The notes beneath the pieces are model-generated. The model was not told where the DNA came from and did not search any database. It was given only the letters and a program-made list of their open reading frames with translations. From Apoda limacodes (lineage: Eukaryota; Arthropoda; Insecta; Lepidoptera; Limacodidae), in contig OX291540.1 of NCBI GenBank assembly GCA_946406115.1, forward strand, positions 4,026,563 through 4,090,562: a stretch of 64,000 bases of DNA, given 5' to 3'. Made by a program: the position numbers and the translations under genes. This document shows, in pieces, positions 1-12,678 of the stretch. Each line of letters starts with the position of its first letter. Position 1 is the stretch's first letter.

Positions 1-3000
1 TTCTCTGAAACCGCACTGTACGCGACCATTTCGGTTCTAAAGTGTGAGAATGAATTCCCTGCCGGTGGCGAGCGGTGCGATGGTAGAAAGTAGCCGTGGG
101 CATCATTTCGAACAATTCCTCAGAACACAACCCATTGTACAAGCGGTAGAACACACACAGGGTGGCAAAGTCTCTCCTCAGACTTAAGGGCTCGATACCG
201 CAAGTGAGTTTGGGATCGTCGAAAATTCTCACAGCCCGTCGTTGAAACGAGTCAAAAGGGCCAAGCTGGTACCCGCCCAGAGATGGCAGCAGTACTCCAT
301 ATGGGGCCGGACTTGCGACTTGTAAAGCAGCAACCTTTGCCCCAACTTGAAGTACTGCTTCGCTCTGTTGAGTACACCAAGTTTTTGGACGCCAGTTTTA
401 CCTTGTCTAGCAAATGATCACGGAACTGAACATGTTGCTGCTGGAGATGTCAACACCAAGGGTCCCAATGCTCTTGGAGATGGAGATCCCAATGCTCTGG
501 AATGAACGTAAACGCGCAGACTTGTGTCTTTGAAGGGTTAAATCGGACCAAGTTTTCCCGTCCACAGTCAGAGACCTTGGACAGACCGATCTCGATTTGA
601 GACACAAGTTCTTCACGTTTTTCCTCCACAACGGAACGAGGGATGCTTGCACGGCCCGTGTTATAAGCGTCTCCAATACTGTCATCTACATAGCAATGTA
701 TGTTGTTGATGTCCAACATATCATTGATGTGCAGTAGAAACAGCGTAGGAGACAGCACAGAGCCTTGCGGGACACCAGCATTAATGTCCATGCTATTAAA
801 GCAACTACTGTCAGCTACGGCTCGTATGCGTCTGCCGGACAAAAAGCTAGCCACCCATTTACACAAACCCTCGGGCACTCCGTAAGATAGCAACTTCGAT
901 AGAAAACCCCGGTGCCAGACCAGATCGAACGCCTTCGCTATGTCTTGGCTACGGCTGACTCTCAATGGCTAGTGCACATCGGTGTGTGAGATACACTAGA
1001 CGGTCACCAGTCGAGCGACCGTGGCGGAAGCCATATTGACGGTCACTGATCAGGTCGTGTTTCTCTAGGTATCTCAAAAGCTGTGTGTTGATCACACGCT
1101 CCATCACCTTAGAGAGGAGAGAGGTAATAGCGATGGGCCTGTAATTCGATGGATCTGATCTATCGCCCTTTTTGGGCACCGGGTGCACATTCGCAGTCTT
1201 CCATGAAGACGAAAATTGCGCGAAGAGGCGCGTGTTATAGAGATTTCCGCATGGTCTTACCTCACCACGGTAAAGTAGGTGGTACAGCGCCTTCGTCGTT
1301 CATATTCGAGTTGGATGCAAAGAGGCTGCCCAATAGATCGGTTTTCTCTTTTGCACTATGGGCCAAGTCGCCATTGGTCTTTCGCAGTGGTGGTAACGAT
1401 GACTGGCAGAAGTTCTCCTCGGTAGCTTTAGCAAGCGACCAGAAAGCACGACTCCCAGAAGGATAGCTCGCAAGTCGCCCACCTATTTTGCCGATGAATT
1501 GGAATTTTGCTCTGGCAGTTGCTTTCTTACTGAACCTCGAGGCAGCATTTAATTTGCGTTTAAAATCAGAAATATTCGGATCCTTATTATTACGAGCCGT
1601 GGTCCAAGCCTCATACGCAGTTTGCTTAAAAAATTTAGCTTCTCTGCAAGACCTATTAAACCACGATCGTTTTTTGACGCCGGCAGCTACTCGCAAGTTA
1701 GGAATGAAACATTCCATACCAGCGAGGATTGTCTCAGTGACTGCGGCTGCGCAGACGTCAGGATCATCTGAGCTAAAGCAGAGCTGCCCCCACGGGTACG
1801 ATGCATAAAATTCTCACAATCCATCCCAGTCTGCCGACTTATAGTGCCACACACGACGCCAATTAGTTGGCCCAGAAGGATCGGGTTGTGTGCATGACAT
1901 TTGAGTCCGAACGAGACAGTGGTCCGAGGAGCCAAGAGGTGCATCCACTGCGACGGAGTAACCGTCCGGACGTGTAGTCAGCAGAAGGTCCAGTAAGAAG
2001 CTCGTATGGTCCTCTATATCAGCTGAGAGAATCCATAGGTCAGAGCAAATTCATGAGCAGCTATCCCTGCATAGTTATTGGTTCGAGAACTGAGCCACTC
2101 ACGATGGTGGGCGTTAAAGTCTCCCAAAATAACTAGTTCTGCTGTGAGATATTGCTCTAGAACTTTGTCAGTCGTCAAACTCAGATGCGTGAAGAGTCGA
2201 GTTACGTCCGGGTCAAAAACAAAACAAACATACAAAATTTTTATGTCGCAAACACACACATATACAAAATATTTAACAAAAAAAAAATATAGAAAAGTAA
2301 ATGGGCCTCCCCCTCAGCATGATATGTACCCGTGTAGGTACAATACTGATTTTCAGTGGGAGCCCTTACTGCGTCACTTCACGGACATTAGTGAAAGACA
2401 AAACAATAGCACCTATAAATATTTAATTACTATACTATAAATATTTAAAATGCCACCGCTATGAGACCTGTATAGGCACGCATAGATACGAGTGTGGCCG
2501 CCGTGATCTACGCGCACCCACAATATCGACAGGTCCCTATCTTCAAGGCTATGAAGGCGGCGACAGCAGATATCCTCGCGGACAAACATACATACACCGG
2601 CACGACTTAAAAATTTGTGATCGAGTTTGTAGCCGGGATAATGAAGGTATGATGTGTCGGGCGGGCAGGATATCTGCGTCTCCGTTAGAATAAGAATGTT
2701 GCGCAGTCTCGAGGTGGTGGAGGACTGCGTTAAGATTTGCGTGAATACCCCTGATATTGCAAAACTCCACATTACATGTGGATGGAGTAGCCGCTGTAAA
2801 AACTCTTTTCTTTTTTCTATTTCTGGCCATTTATATTAAGTTACTTAGACTAAGGATGAGGATTCACTGCACAGACAGCTTAGAAGACAAAAAGCGGTAC
2901 TTATACTGCCGAAGCTCAACACAGATGATACGGTTGCTGGCACGGCGGCCGGAAGGGCCCCTGATCACCCTCTGTTGTAGTAGCCGGGTCCATTACGATC

Positions 3001-3105
3001 TCCTTCTCCGGCACGACTACCACTTCAGAGACTTTACACAGGCTGGTGGATCAGCCTCCCAGGGCGGAGATTAAGTGATTCCTGGGTTCGGGAAACCGTT
3101 CCCGA
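1..3105 (-). mobile_element. Non-LTR retrotransposon (LINE family A), endonuclease + reverse transcriptase, broken
   Basis: Minus-strand LINE, read from about 2830 down past the window edge at 1. The endonuclease part (2830-1960) shows LTETQ and the LGDFNAHH motif. The RT part (1720-450) shows SNYRPIAITSLLSKVMERV, QYGFRHGRST, KAFDLVWHRGFLSKL, the block INAGVPQGSVLSPTLF, and YVDD where most relatives have a YADD/FADD box. The C-terminal tail runs off the left edge. The frame is broken by shifts near 960, 1190-1260, 1720-1950 and 2550-2770, and by an insertion at 2215-2454, so it is dead. Bases 2840-3105 look like the 5' or ORF1 end of the same element (SPPWEADPPA-like reading near 3040-3070). 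The clade is probably CR1/Jockey group, but I could not place it firmly. Confidence 0.85.
2215..2454. mobile_element. 240-bp insertion splitting the LINE A endonuclease
   Basis: The endonuclease reading YRSHSG (minus strand, ending at 2455) should continue directly into DPDVTRLFTHL (starting at 2214). The 240 bp between them is AT-rich, non-coding and foreign to the LINE. It carries A-rich stretches at both edges and a 12-bp direct repeat (tataaatattta) near its right edge. It is probably a small non-autonomous insertion of unidentified family. I found no clean target-site duplication. Confidence 0.55.
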
Positions 3106-3111
3106 GCCTAA

Positions 3112-4140
3112 GTGTTTAAAGTAAAAACTTTTAGGCCAAATGATAAAATGAAATTCAATTACTGGGCAACTGTAGGAATACACCGAAGTCGAACTAGGTT
3201 GTATGAGTTGTATGAAATGAAACAATATAACCACAGTCCCACATTCACCAACTATGTCAAAATGTATTCAAAAATATTTAAAAAAGTGTGCAGGGTTGCA
3301 AAATCAATACATTTAAGTAATAAAATAAAAAAAATCTGATAATAAAATAAAAGCCACATGGAATGTTATAAATAGTGAAACAGGAAAAACAGGAAAAACC
3401 GCGTGACAATCATTATTCACTTACTGTTAATTAAAAAATAATTGATTCAGATCTTGATGTCGCTACTATTGAAAAATATTTTACTGAAATGCCTACAATT
3501 ATAACTAATGCATTAAATTCCTCTCCATTAGAATCAGAGTTACTTTTAAAATGTAATGTAAATAAATGCAAGGCTATATTTAAATTTAAGCATGTTACCT
3601 CTGAAGACGTTATAAAGACATTTAAATTAATAACTCAGAAAAAAACTGGTGACCTATGGGGTATATCAGTTAAAGTCCTTAGCGGAATTATTGATATTAT
3701 AGCGCCAATCTTGGCTATAATATTTAATAAGTGTGTTGACGAAGGGATATTCCCAGACTTGTAATAATGAAATATAGTAAAATAATACCACTTTTTAAAA
3801 GTGGAAGTAATAATTTTAGACCTATCTCTATACTCCTAGTCTTAAGCAAAATTTTTAAAAAACTTATGTTCAATCAGATGCTTAAACATTTAAACTTAAA
3901 TCTTTTTTTTATTTTTTATTACTTCATCCTCAACAGTTTGGTTTTACAAAAGGGCGTTCCACAACTGACGCAGGTGTTATACAATATATATTTGATGCTT
4001 GGGAACAGTCACAAAATGCTATTGGTATCTTCTGTAATCTATCAAAGGAATTCGACTGCGTGCAACATGAAACTTGGATATCCTTCATATTATTGGGATC
4101 TTCATTATGGTTTATGGTATATTTCATGAAATTAAGTGAC
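3112..4140 (+). mobile_element. Degenerate LINE fragment, reverse transcriptase region (family B)
   Basis: Plus-strand reading with frameshifts. It contains the pre-RT segment (VKMYSKIFKKVCRVAK, then WNVINSETGK near 3360) and an RT start (KKTGDLWGISVKVL, FNKCVDEGIFPD). NFRPISILLVLSKIFKKLM follows at 3810-3870, a frame-shifted QFGFTKGRSTTDAG near 3940-3975, and KEFDCVQHETW near 4045-4075. The last block is the RT motif usually read as KAFDCVHHE. The piece is 5' and 3' truncated and riddled with stops. The left edge of the 4.3-kb tandem duplication falls inside it, at FDCVQHETW. Confidence 0.75.
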
Positions 4141-7100
4141 GCTATTTTCTGAAAACGAGCAACACGTTCCGGTTTAGTGTCCTCGCTCACGACCGACAAT
4201 CGGTGACCGACTTTTTTGTCGGCAAAAAATAAAACACACGTCCTACATTTTGTAGGTCTTACAATCAGGCTTACATATTTCCTACATTTTATGACCGACG
4301 TTTTGTAGGGCGTGTGCGATTTAACATTACAATCCGTAGGAATATTAGAATCCGTAAGATGTTGTGTACTTGATGGCTTCGTTTCTGCATGGCTGATTGG
4401 TAACAGGTGTACATGCGCGAGAACCTTGTCACTTCTCCCCTTAGTTTAAACGACGTGCGTCTGTTGCCAAGCTGATTGTCCGAGTGTGTGTATCCATATT
4501 ATGTATATGTGCGTGTTTGTGTGATGCGTGATTGCGTTTGGATGCCGGCGTCGGGCGGCTAATCGAGGATTGCAACAGATAGGAACTATCTTAGAAAATT
4601 TAATTATAGTTTTATTTTGATATTCTTTAACATGTATTTGTATATTTATATGTTTGTATGTAGAGATATGTATATAATTATGTAGGTACATACATATTTA
4701 TCTCGGCGGTTACTACCGGTATTTAATTCCGTAACGAAATTAAGGACTTAGAGCGGTTCACATGGTGTGCCCCTCTATGCAATTTAGAAAAAAATTGGCA
4801 ATTAAAATATGAGTTTATTTTATAATAAAAATATTTCTTTTTAAAATCTTAAAGATGGTTTGTTAAATGTTTAAATACAAAATGTTATCACCGCTGCAAG
4901 AATGCAACACAAATTGCATCCAAAAACATTTATATAAAAATGCATAATTTTTGTCATCTAATGTTTCGTAATAATAAGTTAATATTAAGTATATATTTAC
5001 ACAATAAAAACTATTCTCCTTATAGGGACTAGTTTAGAGTTAAAAAACATGTAATAACAATAAGTGTAAAATTGTATTAAGTTAGGTAAAAGTAGAGTAA
5101 TTTTGTTTCATTTCCCCTCTTTACTATTTGTTGATATCAAAAATAATATTGTGTGAGTACCGACATGTTGTCGACTTTGTACGCACGACTATCCCCAAAA
5201 AAGCGGGAAATTTAGTTTGATATATGTATGTAAAACATATGCCATTTGTTGTGCAAAAATGTACAGAACTACTATGTAAAGTTCTATATAGACCGTATGT
5301 ACGGTTATTAAGTTACAGGTGAAAACAATTAGCATGTTGAGTATTGTACATTCTTTCTTCCTCACTCCTATGATAATAGACTGCGATAGAGATACAAAAG
5401 GGATGGGTCTATGGGTAAAAAAGAGAAAGACTGTCTGAAACTTTCCCTGACTAGGGTCATTAAGTCCTTAGGCTATGCCTAAATTAAGCATTACAGGTTA
5501 AAAGCGCACCTCTGCCCATATACGTAGGTATCTATACCGTTACGATAAGTAGTATGGTTAGGGCGCAAATTACGTGTAAACTTATGAAATACAATAGCTT
5601 ATAACTCAGCAACCGGGTTGCATAGGATACAGATAAATACATCGCTAGATACCCTTCATAGGCATCTACCGAGATAAATAGGTTTCATACAGGTAACTTT
5701 CAGCTCTAAAGAACTGGAGCACAAGGAAAATCCTGAAAACTTGTATCACACATTTTTTCATGATTTAACATACTGACAGACACCAAAAACACGGAAAGGT
5801 ATGTCCGAATTTTAGGTCTATTTTTTGACATATAGCACAAAGTCTGTAGTCATCTAGTGTAGGCAGAAAGCCCTAAGAGCTAGAATTCCAGCTCTTCTCT
5901 CAACACGGCCTAACCGTAGACTATGGAACATACCACTATACGTCGTTGGAACCGCCTCCGAAAGCTCTATCTTAGGACACCTAAATCGTCATTATAGCTT
6001 CTACCGTTTGGCTATAAAACCTAAAAATGTAAAACAGCGTTATTTTATAGTCAAGCCGCAAATCGTGTGACTGTGATGGCAATAGCCGATAGAGACCCCA
6101 ACTGTCAGTAGCGATTTATAGCTAGGCAGATATACCTACACTTTCGATATATGTCTATATCGACTACTATATGTTGTCTTTCACTAAGTTTTTGTGTGGG
6201 CTAGATTTTCAGTCACCACAGTAAGTAAAATAAGTTAAGTACTAAATCTAGAAGGTTCTATGGAACAACCTCTCCCTCTAATGGGGTTTTTCATTTTTAT
6301 TATAAATATAGAACAAATTTTGAATTTGTATTTCAGTCAATCAAGAAGCTTCAAGAAGTATCCATCAGATACTAATCTATATTGTTTAAAGTGAAATATT
6401 TGTAAATATGTGTTAGAATTAAGTTAGAAGCATAAGATAAAAAATAAATTCGGTCTGTTGTGTGCATATACGCGTTTTAATATCTCAAGCGCCTAAGAAG
6501 AAACTCCTTGTCACGGGCAAAACCTTGTGCCACAGATATCGAAGGGTCTGTCCGCACACAAAATATGTGTTTATTAGTTTCATTAGTTAGTGTTGTTTTA
6601 CAAAGAGTAACTATTGCATGCTGGCAATAAACCAGAATTGTAATTATTTTGTAAATTGTAGTTCTCTTGACGACTCATAGTTTTCCTAAGAACCGACCTG
6701 AATAAAAAGATTTGGAATTAGAATTAGAATTATGTATCATTTTTTGCGAAAAGACGGGCACCGATTAAAGGACATAGGTGCGAAGCCTATAGATAAGATT
6801 GGATTTTAAGTAAAATGTGACGTCTTGGGGTTCCTTACTCTAAAGTTTTTGAACGGCTAACCGAATTACATCTGTCGTTTTTTAGTTTTTTGAAAATTCA
6901 TTTTTCTCGTGCATGTCGGCGGCGCAACGTTATCGTTGCCGTCCATCTGTAACAAGGACATTAGCACAGACAGACGTGGACTATGTAGGTACCACAAACG
7001 TTCACGCGCTCGAGACTGTTTGCAGTAAGGTCCCAGATCACTTCTTGTCTTCCTGATCTAGAGTAGAATCCTAAGCGGAGGAGTAGAATCCTGGCTTGGA

Positions 7101-8364
7101 AAGTCCTTGTTTGTGAAATAAACAGTTATGAAACTAGCGTGACTGTAGCATGGATCTAACGTAGATTAAATAAATATTAGCTCTATAGTGAGTTACTAGT
7201 TATGTGATAAATCACTGTCAAAATTAAAGGCCAAGTTGAAACCATAGATAGCGAAGGTTATCTTCAAATAAACGTATAGTGAAGTTGATGTTGCCAGTAT
7301 AATATTATCTTTAAAATTACAATTTAAAGAAGTCCATAAAAGAGACTAAAAGATAATAAATTAATATCTCTGATATACAAGCGCCATCAAATCAAAAATA
7401 AGCAAAGCCATTATTTGGCAAGGCGAATAATATGTATAACTACGAATAACAGACAACTGATACCAATACTTATAGTAAATTACTGCCGCGGCCCGCAAAC
7501 GTAGCATAACCGTTTCACAAAGCCCAGTTATGCTCAGTTGTGGCCAAGGCTTGTGCTTTTCTCAAACATGCGTGTAAAAAAACTTATTATATTGACAACT
7601 GCATTGACAATATCACAAATAGTTTAAGTAATTTTGGCGCCAATTTGCCGCGTTCAACGTCTCACGTTACCGATTTTTGCCTTTAAATTCTGTGATGGGG
7701 CCTGATTCTAGATTCTAAAATGTCGAATTCGAGATATTTTTAATTAATTTACTCATGGCTTGTAAATCGCGGTATGTGTTTTAGTCGATAGATCGACTAT
7801 ATTGAACTAGACATGTCGAAAAAAACATGGCGGATATCGTTTGTAAATACTTTTTAGTACTCTTAGAATCTCTCTATTTACATGTCGTACTCGACATGCA
7901 ACGAGTGGTCGGGAGCAGTAGAGATGGGATGATGAAGGTGGAGTGAAACAAATACTAAATGTAATGGAAATCTTGCCACAATCTGAGAGTGAAAATCGCA
8001 TTATAATCAGTTGAGCCGTTTCTGAGATTAGCGTGCTCAGACGCACAGACAAACAGACCAAAAATTCCCTTTTTAAAGTGTATAAATTGTTATTTTGAAA
8101 AACTATTCATTGTACAGAAACTCGTTGCTTACTATTTAAATATGTGTAAGATAATTTATATAACACACATAACATTAAAGAGTGTTTTTTTTTAGAAACA
8201 AAATAACAGTATGCACCGTGCTTTGTAAAATGGAATATAGCACTCATCTGTATTAAGCATAGAAAAACCTATCTGAAAATACGGCACCTATGAAATGACC
8301 AGACAGGCATTTCGTAAAAATTATACCCACTTTTGTTCTTTACATATTTGTACCTACAAATCGT
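4050..8364. repeat. 4,315-bp tandem duplication, copy 1
   Basis: Every base from about 4050 reappears 4,315 bp downstream. The copy begins in the RT fragment of LINE family B and ends at about 8363. Inside I see no convincing gene, only short chance frames. It does contain a stem-loop region at 4180-4320, a hairpin with a 6-bp stem at 6928-6943, an 18-bp near-palindrome at 7784-7801, and a LINE-like 3' end with a short ttagaa repeat near 6700-6730. The large stretch 4330-7770 is otherwise unassigned AT-rich DNA. Confidence 0.95.
4180..4320. other. Stem-loop-rich stretch, duplicated at 8495-8635
   Basis: CCGAC-TTTTTT-GTCGG forms a small stem near 4207-4222. CACACGTCCTAC (from about 4232) pairs with GTAGGGCGTGTG (about 4306-4317) with one G-T wobble, enclosing a further tacattttgta palindrome. 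Nested inverted repeats of this kind often mark the end of a non-autonomous DNA element, but I could not identify one. Confidence 0.45.
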
Positions 8365-11300
8365 ATTCGACTGCGTGCAACATGAAACTTGGATATCCTT
8401 CATATTATTGGGATCTTCATTATGGTTTATGGTATATTTCATGAAATTAAGTGACGCTATTTTCTGAAAACGAGCAACACGTTCCGGTTTAGTGTCCTCG
8501 CTCACGACCGACAATCGGTGACCGACTTTTTTGTCGGCAAAAAATAAAACACACGTCCTACATTTTGTAGGTCTTACAATCAGGCTTACATATTTCCTAC
8601 ATTTTATGACCGACGTTTTGTAGGGCGTGTGCGATTTAACATTACAATCCGTAGGAATATTAGAATCCGTAAGATGTTGTGTACTTGATGGCTTCGTTTC
8701 TGCATGGCTGATTGGTAACAGGTGTACATGCGCGAGAACCTTGTCACTTCTCCCCTTAGTTTAAACGACGTGCGTCTGTTGCCAAGCTGATTGTCCGAGT
8801 GTGTGTATCCATATTATGTATATGTGCGTGTTTGTGTGATGCGTGATTGCGTTTGGATGCCGGCGTCGGGCGGCTAATCGAGGATTGCAACAGATAGGAA
8901 CTATCTTAGAAAATTTAATTATAGTTTTATTTTGATATTCTTTAACATGTATTTGTATATTTATATGTTTGTATGTAGAGATATGTATATAATTATGTAG
9001 GTACATACATATTTATCTCGGCGGTTACTACCGGTATTTAATTCCGTAACGAAATTAAGGACTTAGAGCGGTTCACATGGTGTGCCCCTCTATGCAATTT
9101 AGAAAAAAATAGGCAATTAAAATATGAGTTTATTTTATAATAAAAATATTTCTTTTTAAAATCTTAAAGATGGTTTGTTAAATGTTTAAATACAAAATGT
9201 TATCACCGCTGCAAGAATGCAACACAAATTGCATCCAAAAATATTTATATAAAAATGCATAATTTTTGTCATCTAATGTTTCGTAATAATAAGTTAATAT
9301 TAAGTATATATTTACACAATAAAAACTATTCTCCTTATAGGGACTAGTTTAGAGTTAAAAAACATGTAATAACAATAAGTGTAAAATTGTATTAAGTTAG
9401 GTAAAAGTAGAGTAATTTTGTTTCATTTCCCCTCTTTACTATTTGTTGATATCAAAAATAATATTGTGTGAGTACCGACATGTTGTCGACTTTGTACGCA
9501 CGACTATCCCCAAAAAAGCGGGAAATTTAGTTTGATATATGTATGTAAAACATATGCCATTTGTTGTGCAAAAATGTACAGAACTACTATGTAAAGTTCT
9601 ATATAGACCGTATGTACGGTTATTAAGTTACAGGTGAAAACAATTAGCATGTTGAGTATTGTACATTCTTTCTTCCTCACTCCTATGATAATAGACTGCG
9701 ATAGAGATACAAAAGGGATGGGTCTATGGGTAAAAAAGAGAAAGACTGTCTGAAACTTTCCCTGACTAGGGTCATTAAGTCCTTAGGCTATGCCTAAATT
9801 AAGCATTACAGGTTAAAAGCGCACCTCTGCCCATATACGTAGGTATCTATACCGTTACGATAAGTAGTATGGTTAGGGCGCAAATTACGTGTAAACTTAT
9901 GAAATACAATAGCTTATAACTCAGCAACCGGGTTGCATAGGATACAGATAAATACATCACTAGATACCCTTCATAGGCATCTACCGAGATAAATAGGTTT
10001 CATACAGGTAACTTTCAGCTCTAAAGAACTGGAGCACAAGGAAAATCCTGAAAACTTGTATCACACATTTTTTCATGATTTAACATACTGACAGACACCA
10101 AAAACACGGAAAGGTATGTCCGAATTTTAGGTCTATTTTTTGACATATAGCACAAAGTCTGTAGTCATCTAGTGTAGGCAGAAAGCCCTAAGAGCTAGAA
10201 TTCCAGCTCTTCTCTCAACACGGCCTAACCGTAGACTATGGAACATACCACTATACGTCGTTGGAACCGCCTCCGAAAGCTCTATCTTAGGACACCTAAA
10301 TCGTCATTATAGCTTCTACCGTTTGGCTATAAAACCTAAAAATGTAAAACAGCGTTATTTTATAGTCAAGCCGCAAATCGTGTGACTGTGATGGCAATAG
10401 CCGATAGAGACCCCAACTGTCAGTAGCGATTTATAGCTAGGCAGATATACCTACACTTTCGATATATGTCTATATCGACTACTATATGTTGTTTTTCACT
10501 AAGTTTTTGTGTGGGCTAGATTTTCAGTCACCACAGTAAGTAAAATAAGTTAAGTACTAAATCTAGAAGGTTCTATGGAACAACCTCTCCCTCTAATGGG
10601 GTTTTTCATTTTTATTATAAATATAGAACAAATTTTGAATTTGTATTTCAGTCAATCAAGAAGCTTCAAGAAGTATCCATCAGATACTAATCTATATTGT
10701 TTAAAGTGAAATATTTGTAAATATGTGTTAGAATTAAGTTAGAAGCATAAGATAAAAAATAAATTCGGTCTGTTGTGTGCATATACGCGTTTTAATATCT
10801 CAAGCGCCTAAGAAGAAACTCCTTGTCACGGGCAAAACCTTGTGCCACAGATATCGAAGGGTCTGTCCGCACACAAAATATGTGTTTATTAGTTTCATTA
10901 GTTAGTGTTGTTTTACAAAGAGTAACTATTGCATGCTGGCAATAAACCAGAATTGTAATTATTTTGTAAATTGTAGTTCTCTTGACGACTCATAGTTTTC
11001 CTAAGAACCGACCTGAATAAAAAGATTTGGAATTAGAATTAGAATTATGTATCATTTTTTGCGAAAAGACGGGCACCGATTAAAGGACATAGGTGCGAAG
11101 CCTATAGATAAGATTGGATTTTAAGTAAAATGTGACGTCTTGGGGTTCCTTACTCTAAAGTTTTTGAACGGCTAACCGAATTACATCTGTCGTTTTTTAG
11201 TTTTTTGAAAATTCATTTTTCTCGTGCATGTCGGCGGCGCAACGTTATCGTTGCCGTCCATCTGTAACAAGGACATTAGCACAGACAGACGTGGACTATG

Positions 11301-12678
11301 TAGGTACCACAAACGTTCACGCGCTCGAGACTGTTTGCAGTAAGGTCCCAGATCACTTCTTGTCTTCCTGATCTAGAGTAGAATCCTAAGCGGAGGAGTA
11401 GAATCCTGGCTTGGAAAGTCCTTGTTTGTGAAATAAACAGTTATGAAACTAGCGTGACTATAGCATGGATCTAACGTAGATTAAATAAATATTAGCTCTA
11501 TAGTGAGTTACTAGTTATGTGATAAATCACTGTCAAAATTAAAGGCCAAGTTGAAACCATAGATAGCGAAGGTTATCTTCAAATAAACGTATAGTGAAGT
11601 TGATGTTGCCAGTATAATATTATCTTTAAAATTACAATTTAAAGAAGTCCATAAAAGAGACTAAAAGATAATAAATTAATATCTCTGATATACAAGCGCC
11701 ATCAAATCAAAAATAAGCAAAGCCATTATTTGGCAAGGCGAATAATATGTATAACTACGAATAACAGACAACTGATACCAATACTTATAGTAAATTACTG
11801 CCGCGGCCCGCAAACGTAGCATAACCGTTTCACAAAGCCCAGTTATGCTCAGTTGTGGCCAAGGCTTGTGCTTTTCTCAAACATGCGTGTAAAAAAACTT
11901 ATTATATTGACAACTGCATTGACAATATCACAAATAGTTTAAGTAATTTTGGCGCCAATTTGCCGCGTTCAACGTCTCACGTTACCGATTTTTGCCTTTA
12001 AATTCTGTGATGGGGCCTGATTCTAGATTCTAAAATGTCGAATTCGAGATATTTTTAATTAATTTACTCATGGCTTGTAAATCGCGGTATGTGTTTTAGT
12101 CGATAGATCGACTATATTGAACTAGACATGTCGAAAAAAACATGGCGGATATCGTTTGTAAATACTTTTTAGTACTCTTAGAATCTCTCTATTTACATGT
12201 CGTACTCGACATGCAACGAGTGGTCGGGAGCAGTAGAGATGGGATGATGAAGGTGGAGTGAAACAAATACTAAATGTAATGGAAATCTTGCCACAATCTG
12301 AGAGTGAAAATCGCATTATAATCAGTTGAGCCGTTTCTGAGATTAGCGTGCTCAGACGCACAGACAAACAGACCAAAAATTCCCTTTTTAAAGTGTATAA
12401 ATTGTTATTTTGAAAAACTATTCATTGTACAGAAACTCGTTGCTTACTATTTAAATATGTGTAAGATAATTTATATAACACACATAACATTAAAGAGTGT
12501 TTTTTTTTAGAAACAAAATAACAGTATGCACCGTGCTTTGTAAAATGGAATATAGCACTCATCTGTATTAAGCATAGAAAAACCTATCTGAAAATACGGC
12601 ACCTATGAAATGACCAGACAGGCATTTCGTAAAAATTATACCCACTTTTGTTCTTTACATATTTGTACCTACAAATCG
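8365..12678. repeat. 4,315-bp tandem duplication, copy 2
   Basis: Same sequence as copy 1, in the same orientation and directly abutting it. By eye I find five substitutions and no indels: 4796/9111 T-A, 4927/9242 C-T, 5644/9959 G-A, 6178/10493 C-T and 7145/11460 G-A. The junction reads CTACAAATCG-TA-TTCGACTGC. A TTCG is shared between the start of the unit and the unique flank just after it (12680-12683), so short-homology joining with one or two extra bases is plausible. Unique sequence starts at 12679. Confidence 0.95.

Noticed and set aside
407..885. Overlapping frames at 407-685 and 700-885
   Set aside because: They are other-frame shadows of the LINE A reverse transcriptase on the minus strand.
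4446..9006. 81-codon frames on the minus strand (4446-4691, 8761-9006) and 84-codon frames (7807-8061, 12122-12376) as genes
   Set aside because: They appear twice only because of the tandem duplication, have low-complexity or repeat-like composition and no recognisable family.
4050..12678. Duplicated unit as an LTR retrotransposon pair or a large transposon
   Set aside because: The two copies abut without internal sequence, have no terminal inverted or TG..CA ends, and start inside an old RT fragment.
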